Assembly (NCBI RefSeq): GCF_000739935.1
Contig: NZ_BBJU01000007.1
Coordinates: 646,650 to 710,649 of the forward strand
Direction: 5' to 3'
DNA length: 64,000 bases
From: Agrobacterium rubi TR3 = NBRC 13261
GTDB taxonomy: Bacteria; Pseudomonadota; Alphaproteobacteria; Rhizobiales; Rhizobiaceae
Shown here: positions 27,847 to 36,015 of the stretch, in pieces
How positions within the stretch are numbered: the stretch's first letter is position 1
Layout: every line of letters starts with the position of its first letter
Made by a program: the position numbers and the translations under genes
The notes under the pieces: model-generated
Told to the model about the DNA's origin: nothing
Database searches by the model: none
Seen by the model: only the letters and a program-made list of their open reading frames with translations

Positions 27847-27869
27847 GAGCCCGGCACTGGGCCGGGCTC
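27847..27869. terminator. GC-rich hairpin between convergent genes
   Basis: GAGCCCGGC (27847-27855) and GCCGGGCTC (27861-27869) form a 9-bp stem with a 5-nt loop, between the HxlR stop and the convergent small secreted protein gene. It lacks a strong T tract on either side, so it may terminate weakly in both directions. Confidence 0.55.
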
Positions 27870-27885
27870 GTGCCTTGGTAGTCTG

Positions 27886-28185
27886 TTACTTTGCGGGGCA
27901 GGGCGCGCCGGTTGTTGGTGTCGTTCCCATGCCTTGTGCCGTTTCGCCGCTGGCAGAGCATTTTGTGTTGTTGGTGTCGCCATTGGTCTGTGACTGGCCA
28001 GAACCATTGGTGCCAGAATTCTGCGAATTGGTGCCATTGGTCCCGCTGGCATTGTTACCAGAAGAAGACGCTGCACCGCTTGCGCCGCCACTGGCTGCAC
28101 CTGTGCCGCCGGTACCGGTGCCTTGCGCTGCGGCAAGAGATACGAATCCGAGTGCGAAGACTGTTCCAATAAGATACTTTTTCAT
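27886..28185 (-). CDS. Small secreted Gly/Ser/Asn/Thr-rich protein of unknown function
   Basis: A 99-residue protein with a clear Sec signal peptide (MKKYLIGTVFALGFVSLAAA, cleavage before Gln21). The mature part is about 78 residues, almost only Gly, Ser, Thr, Asn, Ala and Gln, with repeated short units such as GTGG, GAASGG, GTNGTN. Two cysteines near the C-terminus (in NTKCSAS and GAPCPAK) could form a disulfide. I recognise no domain. Rhizobia encode similar low-complexity exported peptides, usually annotated as hypothetical. A GGAGG-type ribosome site precedes the ATG, which supports real translation. It stands alone, with 288 bp to the next gene. Confidence 0.75.
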   Translation of the reverse strand: MKKYLIGTVFALGFVSLAAAQGTGTGGTGAASGGASGAASSSGNNASGTNGTNSQNSGTNGSGQSQTNGDTNNTKCSASGETAQGMGTTPTTGAPCPAK

Positions 28186-28473
28186 CTGTGTTTCCTCCGG
28201 TTTTTGTGTTTTTCACGATCTCCTAACGGAGCCGATACGCAGGAGTTCCCGCCCGTATGACGCGGCGATCAATCACGTGCATCATGCGGAAAATCTAAGC
28301 GTTCGCTCAACAGCAATGCGATCATCCCATTCGCTCATGTCTTGACGTGATTTTTCTCAAAGACCGACCTTGGTTGGATATCTGGTTTAATTTTTTGCCG
28401 ATAATGAGAAATCGATTCCTCGCTAGGGTGGGGCGGTCTCACTAGGTTGCGCGGTAACCAGGAGACCTGATCC
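28186..28473. other. Intergenic region upstream of the amino-acid-type ABC operon
   Basis: 288 bp between two divergent genes. It must hold the promoters of the small secreted protein gene and of the transporter operon. A TTGACG element at 28342-28347 could be a -35 box for rightward transcription, but I see no convincing -10 at proper spacing. An AGGAGA ribosome site lies just before the binding-protein ATG. No ORF or RNA gene is recognised. Confidence 0.5.
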
Positions 28474-29316
28474 ATGAATTTTGCCAAGCGCACTTCGACC
28501 GCCCTTTTTGCCGCAACACTTTCGATCGGCGCGCTTTTCAGCGCCGCCGCCCATGCGGATGCGACGCTGGACCGCATCAAGGCGAAGGGCACGTTGACCG
28601 TCGGCGTCATCCTCTCCGGCGCGCCTTTCGGTTACATCGAACCGAAGACCCAGGAACAGAAGGGCTACAATGTCGATATCGCCAAGACGTTGGCGGAAAA
28701 GCTGGGCGTGAAGCTGGAAACGGTAACGGTGACGCCACCCAATCGCGTTCAGTTCCTGCAGCAGGGCAAAGTCGATATTCTCATCGCCAACATGCAGTAC
28801 ACGGAAGACCGCGCGAAAATCCTTGATTTCGTGCCGACCCCTTATGACCGCAGCGGTGGTGCTGCCGTCGGTCGCAAGGATAGCGGCTTGAAGGATTGGG
28901 CTGACCTGAAGGGCAAGCCCGTCTGCGTGTCTCAGGGCTCCAACTACACCCAGCCTCTGATCGAGGAATATGGCGCGGACGTGAAGGCGCTGCCGAGCCA
29001 GCCGGAATCGCTTCTGGCTTTGCAGGGCGGCAATTGCGTTGTGGCCGTGCATGTGGGCGCGACGGTCGGTCTGCTCATTCAGGATCGTCCGGAAGAGTGG
29101 AAGGATTACGCCATCCTCTTCCCGACCGAGCTGGTTCCTTCCGATTCCGTGGTATGGCTGCGCAAGGGCGAGAAAGACACGAGCGAAGCGCTCGACAAGA
29201 TCATTCGCGAAGAGCATGCCAATGGCAAGCTTCTGGAGTTTGCAAAAGCCAACCGCTTGCTCAATGTCACCTACCTTGAAGAACAGCACAAAAAGCTCGA
29301 AGGTCAGGGCAAGTAA
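28474..29316 (+). CDS. Amino-acid-type ABC transporter substrate-binding protein
   Basis: A 280-residue periplasmic binding protein of the SBP_bac_3 family. The signal peptide covers about 1-28 (ending SAAAHADA). The mature start DATLDRIKAKGTLTVGVILSGAPFGYIEPKTQEQKGYNVDIAKTLAEKLGVKLE is typical, and RVQFLQQGKVDILIANMQYTEDRAKILDF forms the ligand-pocket region. The ligand is probably an amino acid or an amino-acid conjugate. It is the first gene of an operon with two permeases, an ATPase, an MmgE/PrpD protein and a flavin monooxygenase; the latter two suggest import of a compound that is degraded rather than used directly. Confidence 0.93.
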   Translation: MNFAKRTSTALFAATLSIGALFSAAAHADATLDRIKAKGTLTVGVILSGAPFGYIEPKTQEQKGYNVDIAKTLAEKLGVKLETVTVTPPNRVQFLQQGKVDILIANMQYTEDRAKILDFVPTPYDRSGGAAVGRKDSGLKDWADLKGKPVCVSQGSNYTQPLIEEYGADVKALPSQPESLLALQGGNCVVAVHVGATVGLLIQDRPEEWKDYAILFPTELVPSDSVVWLRKGEKDTSEALDKIIREEHANGKLLEFAKANRLLNVTYLEEQHKKLEGQGK

Positions 29317-29344
29317 GCGCCTGATCTTCTGAAAGTAGCATGCC

Positions 29345-30094
29345 GTGGAGAATTCTCTGCTTCAGACATTCATAGACTGGTCGGCCAAGATTGGGCTCAA
29401 TTACGAGTTTCTTGCCAGCGGTTATGAGGTTCAGATTTGGCGTGGTGGTTTTGTCACCACGCTGTACCTCATTGCGCTTTTGATACCCATCAGCCTCGCC
29501 TTCGGATTTCTGTTCGCCGGCATGCTGACATCTGGCAAAACCTTCCTGTCGGCCCCCGTCCGCGTGTTCATCGAAATTACCCGCAACACGCCGACGCTGG
29601 TGCAGCTGATGTTCAGTTTTCTGGTGCTGAACACGATCGTGTCCGATCTCCTGGGCGGTGCGCAGAACAATCCGCTGACGCCGTTCTTCTGGGTGGTTGC
29701 TGTCGTCGGGCTGCACATCGCAGCGCTCCATGCGGACGCGCTGCGTGCGGGCATCGAGGCCGTGCCGGAACAGACGCGGGAGGCGGCGCGCGCCATCGGT
29801 TTTACGCGATTGCAAATCTTGCGTTTTGTCGAGGCGCCGCTTGCGCTCCGTGCTTCATTGCCTGCGCTCGTTAACAACCTCATCAATCTGGTCAAGCTCA
29901 CCGTCGTCGGCAATGCCATTGCGGTCAGCGAAATCACTTATGCGTCCATCATGATCTGGACGCAGCGTGACAATGTCGTGGAACTGATGATCGTTCTCCT
30001 GCTGTTTTTCAGCGCCATCAATCTGGCCGTTGCCCGCATCGGACACTGGATCGAGAAACGTCTGGCCGTGCCGGGGTTTGGGGTCGGGTCATGA
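29345..30094 (+). CDS. Amino acid ABC transporter permease
   Basis: A 249-residue HisMQ-type inner-membrane permease starting at GTG (29345); the nearby ATG at 29340 is out of frame. The N-terminal block includes FVTTLYLIALLIPISLAFGFLFAG, then EITRNTPTLVQLMFSFLVL, and the EAA loop ATPase contact reads EAARAIGFTRLQILRFVEAPLALR. Its stop overlaps the next permease start (ATGA), so the two are translated together and probably form a heterodimer. Confidence 0.93.
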   Translation: MENSLLQTFIDWSAKIGLNYEFLASGYEVQIWRGGFVTTLYLIALLIPISLAFGFLFAGMLTSGKTFLSAPVRVFIEITRNTPTLVQLMFSFLVLNTIVSDLLGGAQNNPLTPFFWVVAVVGLHIAALHADALRAGIEAVPEQTREAARAIGFTRLQILRFVEAPLALRASLPALVNNLINLVKLTVVGNAIAVSEITYASIMIWTQRDNVVELMIVLLLFFSAINLAVARIGHWIEKRLAVPGFGVGS

Positions 30095-30855
30095 CAGCCA
30101 CAAAGATTCTCGCCATTGGCCGTCTGCCATTGTTTTTCGGCCTCGTGACCGCCGTCATCATCGCCTGGCTGGCAGCCGATACGCAGCTGTTCTGGATTCT
30201 CGTCGAGTGGCTGCCTTATCTCGGCAGCGGCTTTATGATGAACATCACTATCGCCTTGCTGTCCATGGCAGGCGGCACGCTGTTGGGTGTCATCTTGGGC
30301 ATTCTGGAACTGGCGCCGTTGAAGATCGTGCGTTATCCGGTCATTGCCTATGTTCAGATTTTCCGCAATGCGCCGCATCTGGTGCTGATCTTTGCCACCA
30401 CCTACATCTTCCCGTTCGAAATCGTCGTGTTCGGCCACTACCTGCCGTTTCCGGATTGGGTGAAGGCGGTCATCGGTCTGGCCATTCCCGCCAGCGCTTA
30501 TGTCGCGGAAATCACCCGTGGTGCGATCCAGTCCATTCCTACCACGCAATGGGAAGCGGCCAAAGGTCTGGGCTTTTCGCGGCTGCAATCCCTGCGCTGG
30601 ATCATTCTGCCGCAATGCGCCCGCCGCTCGCTGCCACCATGGATGAACCTGTTTGCGTCCATCACCATGTCCAGCGCACTGGCCTCCCTGGTCGGCGTTC
30701 ATGAACTTCTGCATGCGGCGACGGATGCCAGCACCGCGGTTCGCCGTCTCGATTTCACCGTGCTGGCCTATCTCGTGGTCATGTCGGCATTCTTTGCCCT
30801 TTGCTATCCCATTTCGAGCCTGACGCGCCGCCTCGAGCGTCGCTTCAAGTCGTGA
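30091..30855 (+). CDS. Amino acid ABC transporter permease, second subunit
   Basis: A 254-residue HisMQ-type permease partner of the preceding gene. It shows FMMNITIALLSMAGGTLLGVILGILEL, YVQIFRNAPHLVLIFATTYIFPF, and the EAA loop in TQWEAAKGLGFSRLQSLRWIILPQCARR. About five membrane helices are visible. It starts inside the preceding stop codon and is followed 8 bp later by the ATPase gene with a GAGGA ribosome site. Confidence 0.93.
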   Translation: MTATKILAIGRLPLFFGLVTAVIIAWLAADTQLFWILVEWLPYLGSGFMMNITIALLSMAGGTLLGVILGILELAPLKIVRYPVIAYVQIFRNAPHLVLIFATTYIFPFEIVVFGHYLPFPDWVKAVIGLAIPASAYVAEITRGAIQSIPTTQWEAAKGLGFSRLQSLRWIILPQCARRSLPPWMNLFASITMSSALASLVGVHELLHAATDASTAVRRLDFTVLAYLVVMSAFFALCYPISSLTRRLERRFKS

Positions 30856-30863
30856 GGACAGAT

Positions 30864-31652
30864 ATGAATGATACCGTCGTCAATCCCATCGTCGAACTGG
30901 CGGATGTGCATCTCGCCTTTGGCCAGACAGAAGTCCTGAAAGGCATCGATCTCACCGTCGAGCGCGGCAAGACGGTCTCGATCATCGGCCCGTCCGGTTC
31001 CGGCAAGTCCACGATCCTGCGCTGCATCAATGCGCTGGTCATGCCGCAATCGGGCCGCATCACCGTGAATGGCACGCGTGTGGACCAATTGCAGAGCGAG
31101 GCCGAGCGCATCAAGCTGCGCCAGAAGATCGGCATCGTCTTTCAGCAATATAATCTGTTCCCGCATCTTTCGGTTCTGGACAACATCACGCTGGCACCCA
31201 TTCGCATCCTGGGCGTCGACAAGGCCGAGGCGGAACGCAACGCGCGTGACCTATTGTCAAAGGTGCGGCTGACGGAAAAGGCTGGTGCTTATCCCGGCCA
31301 GCTTTCCGGCGGGCAGCAACAGCGCGTGGCCATTGCCCGCGCACTGGCCATGAAGCCCGATCTTGTGCTGTTCGATGAAGTCACATCGGCGCTCGACCCT
31401 GAAACGGTGGGCGAGGTGCTGGCCGTCATCAGTGACCTCGTCAAAGAAGGCATGACCAGCATTCTGGTGACGCATGAAATGCGTTTTGCGGAAGAAATCA
31501 GCGATATGGTCGTCTTTACAGAGGAAGGACGGATCGTGGCCAAGGGTTCGCCCGATGACATTTTCCACAAATCCGAAAACCCGCGCATCAAGCGCTTCGT
31601 CAATGGCTTGGCGGGTGCGCGCACCACACTTGTGCATGGCGAGGGCATCTGA
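30864..31652 (+). CDS. Amino acid ABC transporter ATP-binding protein
   Basis: A 262-residue polar-amino-acid-type ATPase. Walker A is GPSGSGKST, the signature LSGGQQQRVAIARALA, Walker B LVLFDEVTSALDPE, and the switch histidine is in LVTHEMRFAEE. The ATG at 30864 follows GAGGA; the frame opens 21 codons earlier but overlaps the permease end. One detail is DEVTSALDP rather than DEPTSALDP, a variant found in this subfamily. It completes the transporter encoded from 28474. Confidence 0.94.
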   Translation: MNDTVVNPIVELADVHLAFGQTEVLKGIDLTVERGKTVSIIGPSGSGKSTILRCINALVMPQSGRITVNGTRVDQLQSEAERIKLRQKIGIVFQQYNLFPHLSVLDNITLAPIRILGVDKAEAERNARDLLSKVRLTEKAGAYPGQLSGGQQQRVAIARALAMKPDLVLFDEVTSALDPETVGEVLAVISDLVKEGMTSILVTHEMRFAEEISDMVVFTEEGRIVAKGSPDDIFHKSENPRIKRFVNGLAGARTTLVHGEGI

Positions 31653-31655
31653 GTG

Positions 31656-33002
31656 ATGACGAAGACTGCGACACTCACGACGGCCTTCGCTGAAGCGATC
31701 CTCTCTTCGCACCCGCTTGATGATGAGGCGGCGGTCCGCGCAGCCCGCACGGCTATCATAGACTGGCTGGCCTGTGCGCTGGGCGGCGCTCATGATCGCA
31801 CGACGCTTATCCTGCTGGAGCAACTGTCGAAAGGTACATCCGGCAACGCCATCGTTATCGGGCAACCGACAAAAACCGATAGCCTGACCGCTGCCCTCAT
31901 CAATGCCCATGCCGGGCATGTGTTGGATTATGATGACGTGCATTCCAGCGTGCGCGGCCATCCAACCACGGTCATCATTCCCGCCCTTCTGGCACTGGCC
32001 GCCGAGCACGCGCTTTCCGCAGATCAACTGATCGCCGGTTACATCGTCGGTCTGGAAGCGATGGCGCGTCTTGGTCTATCGCTGGGCGCGAAGCATTACG
32101 AGAACGGCTTTCACGCCACGGCAACGCTGGGAACCGTCGGCGTTGCTGCTGCCGTGGCGCATGTGCTGTCTTACACCACGCAAGAGACGGCTATTGCGTT
32201 GGGCCTTGCTGCCACCCATTCCAGCGGCTTGCGGCTTCAGTTCGGACACGATGCCAAACCCTACCACGCAGGTATGGCCGCACGATCCGGCCTGTTGTCG
32301 GCAAGGCTTGCGAAGGCAGGCATTGGCGGTGCGGATGATTTTCTTGATAGCCCCATCGGCTTCTTCTCCGCTTTCGCCTTCGGTCAGGAAAAGCCGCAGG
32401 CAGCGGTGGATGGCTGGGGTGCGCCCTGGCAGATCGTTTCGCCGGGCCTGACCTTGAAAGCGTTTCCGTGCTGCACCGCCAGCCATCCGGTGGCGGTGGT
32501 GGGCCTGCAACTGCATCAGGAAGGGTTTAAGGCGCAAGATATCGACAGTGTCACGATCACCTTTCCGCGCGGCGGTGACGCAGCGCTGGTGACGACGACG
32601 AACCCGGCAAACGGGATCGATGCCCGTTTCAGCGCCGAATACGTCTTTGCGACAGCCTTGATCGACGGCGCCTTGCGCATTGATCATTTCGCCGAAGTGC
32701 CGGTGCGAGAGGACCTGGTGGCGGTGGCAAGGCTTGTCAGCCGCCAGCACGACGACACGGCACCGCGCATGTCCAGCGATCCGACGACGCGGTTCGTGGT
32801 GGTGGATCTTCAGCGGAAAGACGGCAGCACAGTCAGCCGCGCGTTCAAGGGGCTGCCCGGCGTGACCGATCCAACAGACAAATTCCGGGATGCGACAGGC
32901 AACGACCCGCGCTTGTCCGTCATACCCGATCTCGTCCGCAACATGCACAGCGTGGCAGACCTCAATGGTCTCCTCGACATGTTGGGACAGTCACCGAATT
33001 GA
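31656..33002 (+). CDS. MmgE/PrpD family protein
   Basis: A protein of 448 residues in the family of 2-methylcitrate dehydratase (PrpD), aconitate decarboxylase and Bacillus YxeQ. Family-typical sequences are DWLACALGGAHDRTT, INAHAGHVLDYDDVHSSVRGHPTTVIIPALLALAAE, ENGFHATATLGTVGVAAA, ATHSSGLRLQFGHDAKPYHAGMAARSG, and LTLKAFPCCTASHPV. Substrates in the family are tricarboxylates or other carboxylated C-C/C-S adducts, so it probably acts on an acidic intermediate of the imported compound. ATG at 31656 is preceded by an in-frame GTG at 31653; both lie next to the ATPase stop. The flavin monooxygenase follows after 24 bp. Confidence 0.92.
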   Translation: MTKTATLTTAFAEAILSSHPLDDEAAVRAARTAIIDWLACALGGAHDRTTLILLEQLSKGTSGNAIVIGQPTKTDSLTAALINAHAGHVLDYDDVHSSVRGHPTTVIIPALLALAAEHALSADQLIAGYIVGLEAMARLGLSLGAKHYENGFHATATLGTVGVAAAVAHVLSYTTQETAIALGLAATHSSGLRLQFGHDAKPYHAGMAARSGLLSARLAKAGIGGADDFLDSPIGFFSAFAFGQEKPQAAVDGWGAPWQIVSPGLTLKAFPCCTASHPVAVVGLQLHQEGFKAQDIDSVTITFPRGGDAALVTTTNPANGIDARFSAEYVFATALIDGALRIDHFAEVPVREDLVAVARLVSRQHDDTAPRMSSDPTTRFVVVDLQRKDGSTVSRAFKGLPGVTDPTDKFRDATGNDPRLSVIPDLVRNMHSVADLNGLLDMLGQSPN

Positions 33003-33026
33003 TATTCGACATTAAGGCGTAAGTTC

Positions 33027-34325
33027 ATGAGCAACACCCGTAAAATGCATCTCGGCCTGTTTCTGCAAGGTGCCGGTCACCACGTTTCCGGCTGGCGCCA
33101 CCCGCGCGCCGAAGCTGGTAGCGAGAATTTCGATCTATTGCGCCGCGTCACGCAGGCGGCTGAAGCGGCCAAGTTCGACATGGTGTTTCTGGCCGATGGC
33201 CTCACCAGCGGCGTGGATGCGCATCCATCGATGATGGCCCGTTTCGAGCCGCTGACTTTGCTGGCCTCGCTGGCTATGGTGACGGAGAAAATCGGTCTCG
33301 CCGCAACAGCGTCCACGACCTATGGCGAGCCTTACCATGTGGCCCGCGCCTTCGCATCCATCGATCACCTCAGCCACGGTCGTGCCGCCTGGAACGTTGT
33401 GACCACCTCCTATGCCCGCACGGCAGCGAATTTCAACAGGAGCCACCCTGAGCATGACGAACGTTATGCCGTGGCGGAAGAATTCGTCAGCGTCGTGCGT
33501 GGTCTGTGGGATAGCTGGGATGATGACGCCTTCCAGAAGAACAAGGAAACCGGCGCGTATGTCGATCCTGCCAAGGTACATATTCTTGACCATGCCGGCA
33601 AATATTTCACGGTCAAAGGCCCGCTGAACATTCCGCGCGCGCCGCAGGGCCATCCCGTTCTCATTCAGGCAGGGTCGTCCGGTCCGGGGCAGGATCTTGC
33701 GGCTCGTATCTCGGATGTCGTCTTCACCGCCCAGCAGAGCATCACGGAAGCGAAGACCTTCTACAAGAGCCTGAAGGAGCGCGTCGCCAAATTCGGTCGC
33801 GATCCATCGACCGTCGCGGTTATGCCCGGCTTTATGCCGGTCATCGGCAAGACCTTCGAGGAAGCCAGCGCCAAACTGAAGGAGCTGGACAACTGGACCG
33901 AAATTGCCAGCGCCATGCCGCTTCTGGAAGAGCGCATCGGCCACAGCCTTGCAGACTACGATCTAGACGGCCCGCTGCCGGATCTCCCGCTTTCGGACCA
34001 GCTTCGCAGCCGCGCCGAATTGCTGCGCGATCTGGCCCGCCGCGAGAGCCTGACAATCCGCGAGCTTGCCTTGCGCGTCGCTGCCGGTCGCGGCCACCAC
34101 ATCGTCATCGGCACCGCCGAACAGGTTGCCGACCGCATGCAGGAATGGTTCGAAAACGGTGCCGCCGATGGCTTCAATGTCATGCCGCCCTTCTTCCCGG
34201 AAGGCTTGGATGATTTCAACCGCGACGTGGTGCCGCTTCTTCAGGAGCGTGGCCTGTTCCGCACGGAATATGAAGGCAATACGTTGCGCGACCATCTTGG
34301 CATTGCGCGTCCCGATCTGGGTTGA
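33027..34325 (+). CDS. NtaA/SnaA/DszA-type FMN-dependent monooxygenase
   Basis: A 432-residue luciferase-like (LLM) monooxygenase, the two-component type that uses reduced FMN from a partner reductase. Hallmarks are MHLGLFLQGAGHHVSGWRHP, AKFDMVFLADG, RFEPLTLLASLAMVTEKIGLAATASTTYGEPYHVARAFASIDHLSHGRAAWNVVTT, and PQGHPVLIQAGSSGPGQDLAA. Members cleave C-N or C-S bonds of nitrilotriacetate, methylated sulfur compounds, dibenzothiophene sulfone or S-succinocysteine. No flavin reductase gene is adjacent, so a housekeeping one must serve. It is last in the operon and convergent with the 2H phosphoesterase gene. Confidence 0.93.
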   Translation: MSNTRKMHLGLFLQGAGHHVSGWRHPRAEAGSENFDLLRRVTQAAEAAKFDMVFLADGLTSGVDAHPSMMARFEPLTLLASLAMVTEKIGLAATASTTYGEPYHVARAFASIDHLSHGRAAWNVVTTSYARTAANFNRSHPEHDERYAVAEEFVSVVRGLWDSWDDDAFQKNKETGAYVDPAKVHILDHAGKYFTVKGPLNIPRAPQGHPVLIQAGSSGPGQDLAARISDVVFTAQQSITEAKTFYKSLKERVAKFGRDPSTVAVMPGFMPVIGKTFEEASAKLKELDNWTEIASAMPLLEERIGHSLADYDLDGPLPDLPLSDQLRSRAELLRDLARRESLTIRELALRVAAGRGHHIVIGTAEQVADRMQEWFENGAADGFNVMPPFFPEGLDDFNRDVVPLLQERGLFRTEYEGNTLRDHLGIARPDLG

Positions 34326-34331
34326 GGTCGT

Positions 34332-34850
34332 TCACGCGGAGCGCTCGAAACCCACCGACGTTTCGAGCCACCATGGTCCGTCGAGATAGGCCCACAGATC
34401 GAAGCCAACGACGCGGAGCGGACTCGGCTGAAAATCGGCTTTAAGCTCTCCAAATAGCACGTCCGCCGCTTGTTTCGAGACCTTGTTCTGAACGGTGATG
34501 TGCGGTCGCCATGGCTGTTTGTCCTGCGGGTTCAGCCACTGCGCGAAGCTGCTCCGGAGTCTGGCCCTGGCTGCCTGAAGCTCCTGACTTTCAATCGTGA
34601 AGGCGACGCCGAAGCCTAGATGTCGAATACCGCTGACGCTCGCCTCTATCTCATCGGTAGCGGCGGCGACCGTTTTCAAAACATCCGTGATCGCATCGAT
34701 ATATTCGCCGGGCAAACGGTGAAACATGGTGACATGGGCGCTCAGAAAATTCCTGTCCGGTGGAAAATGCTTTTCCCGAAGCGTTGCAAATGGCGCGAGA
34801 TCGGCGTCAGCGACATGAGCCGTGACGATAAGCGGGTACTTCGTTTTCAT
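34332..34850 (-). CDS. 2H phosphoesterase / 2'-5' RNA ligase family protein
   Basis: A 172-residue member of the LigT-like 2H superfamily. The two catalytic HxTx motifs are visible: HVTM with His39 and Thr41, and HITV with His117 and Thr119. These enzymes open 2',3'-cyclic phosphates or related cyclic phosphodiesters. The ATG at 34850 is chosen because the family N-terminus (PLIVTAHVADADLAPFATLREKHFPPDRNFLSAHVT) starts there. It lies downstream of the SorC-type regulator on the same strand (16 bp), and this may link it to the phosphodiester operon, but that is speculative. Confidence 0.88.
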   Translation of the reverse strand: MKTKYPLIVTAHVADADLAPFATLREKHFPPDRNFLSAHVTMFHRLPGEYIDAITDVLKTVAAATDEIEASVSGIRHLGFGVAFTIESQELQAARARLRSSFAQWLNPQDKQPWRPHITVQNKVSKQAADVLFGELKADFQPSPLRVVGFDLWAYLDGPWWLETSVGFERSA

Positions 34851-34866
34851 CGGAGCAGGGCTTCTT

Positions 34867-35811
34867 TCACGTGATGCCCCGCCCAAGCAGATGGTGCGCA
34901 TTGTCCGCATCGGTGATCAGCGTCGTTGCGAGGCCTGCGGTGATACAGGCTTTCAGGATATCCTTCTTGTGGTCGCCGCCTGAGGCGATGATGCGCGTGG
35001 GAATTTTTCGATATTCGTCGATCGATGGCGAAATGACCTGCCGGTTGAGGGAATGATCGATCTCGACGCCGCTTCTGTCCAAATACCGACCGAGAAGATC
35101 GCCCACAGCACCTGCGGCTGTGATATCGCCGATGTCGGTGCCAGGCGGCAGGCCGTAGCGCACCTGGAGTGATTGGGAGGACACGTCACCGACGCTGAGG
35201 ATCGATACATCCACGGAGGTTGCCTCTTGCAGCAGGCTGTCGAAAACCGGTTGAGCGACGATCGTGTCACGTGACTGCGGGCTGTCGGCGTAAATCGGTG
35301 CCGCGAGATAGTGGCACTCGGCGCTCATCACCTTTGCAAAGCGTTGCACGATTTCGAATGTGTTGATCTCCGAGCCGCGTGTCAGACCGCCCATCATCGA
35401 GCGAACCTTCACATCGGGTGCATTGGCAGGCGCCATGTGGTGCACGGTTTCCCGCAGCGTGGCGCCCCAACCAACACCCAGCGCGGTGGGTTCGCTCGCC
35501 TGTATCAATCGCTCGAGATACATCGCAGCGGCACGGCCGATGACGGTTGCGATCTGGCTTTTGTCCGATGGCGTTGGAACGATGACGACATCCGTCAGGC
35601 CGAAGCGGCTACGCAAATCCGCTTCCAGTTCCACATTTTCCGTCAGCGGAGAGTTGAAGCTGATCCTCACAACCCCTTGGTCCAGAGCCGCCGCCAGAAG
35701 TTCGTTGACCCTGCGTCGCGTCAGCAACATGCGCTCGGCGATCTGGGCCTGCGTCAATCCCTCCACGTGGTACAGCCACGATGCGCGCACCATGCTCTGC
35801 TGATAAGGCAT
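34867..35811 (-). CDS. SorC/DeoR-type sugar-binding transcriptional regulator
   Basis: A 314-residue regulator. The N-terminal helix-turn-helix (SWLYHVEGLTQAQIAERMLLTRRRVNELLAAALDQGVVRIS) is followed by the sugar-phosphate-binding domain of SorC/CggR type (LERLIQASEPTALGVGWGATLRETVHHM, GLTRGSEINTFEIVQRFAK, and the late IIASGGDHKKDILKACITAGLATTLITD). The start at 35811 has GGGAGAGGGAG upstream. It is divergent from the oligopeptide-type ABC/GDPD operon and very probably represses it until a sugar phosphate is bound. An inverted repeat with an extra half-site lies in the intergenic region. Confidence 0.9.
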   Translation of the reverse strand: MPYQQSMVRASWLYHVEGLTQAQIAERMLLTRRRVNELLAAALDQGVVRISFNSPLTENVELEADLRSRFGLTDVVIVPTPSDKSQIATVIGRAAAMYLERLIQASEPTALGVGWGATLRETVHHMAPANAPDVKVRSMMGGLTRGSEINTFEIVQRFAKVMSAECHYLAAPIYADSPQSRDTIVAQPVFDSLLQEATSVDVSILSVGDVSSQSLQVRYGLPPGTDIGDITAAGAVGDLLGRYLDRSGVEIDHSLNRQVISPSIDEYRKIPTRIIASGGDHKKDILKACITAGLATTLITDADNAHHLLGRGIT

Positions 35812-35826
35812 ATGCTCCCTCTCCCA

Positions 35827-35856
35827 AATGTCACAACAGCGTAACATTTGTAACAT
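35827..35856. promoter_or_regulatory. Putative SorC-type operator
   Basis: AATGTCAC (35827-35834) and GTAACATT (35841-35848) form an inverted repeat with one mismatch and a 6-nt spacer. A further direct GTAACAT copy lies at 35850-35856. The site is 16 bp upstream of the regulator start and between it and the divergent transporter operon, the expected place for autoregulation. Confidence 0.55.
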
Positions 35857-36015
35857 AGAGGTAATCGAAGTCGAGAGGCCGGTAAAGACGTTTAGATTTA
35901 CCCGTCGCTCGCCACGAAATCGACTGTCTCATTGAACGGAACCTGACGCGGTGCCCTGTGGCCCTGCGCATGTGTCTGCGCGTCCGTATCGTCCTTTGCT
36001 CAACAGGAGTGATCC

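Noticed and set aside
28342..28391. TTGACG and TTTAAT as a promoter pair for the amino-acid-type ABC operon
   Set aside because: The spacing is far too long for a sigma-70 promoter and neither element has a proper partner.
31374..31394. DEVTSALDP in an ABC ATPase read as a damaged Walker B
   Set aside because: The Glu and Asp needed for catalysis remain; Val instead of Pro is a common variant in amino-acid-type ATPases.
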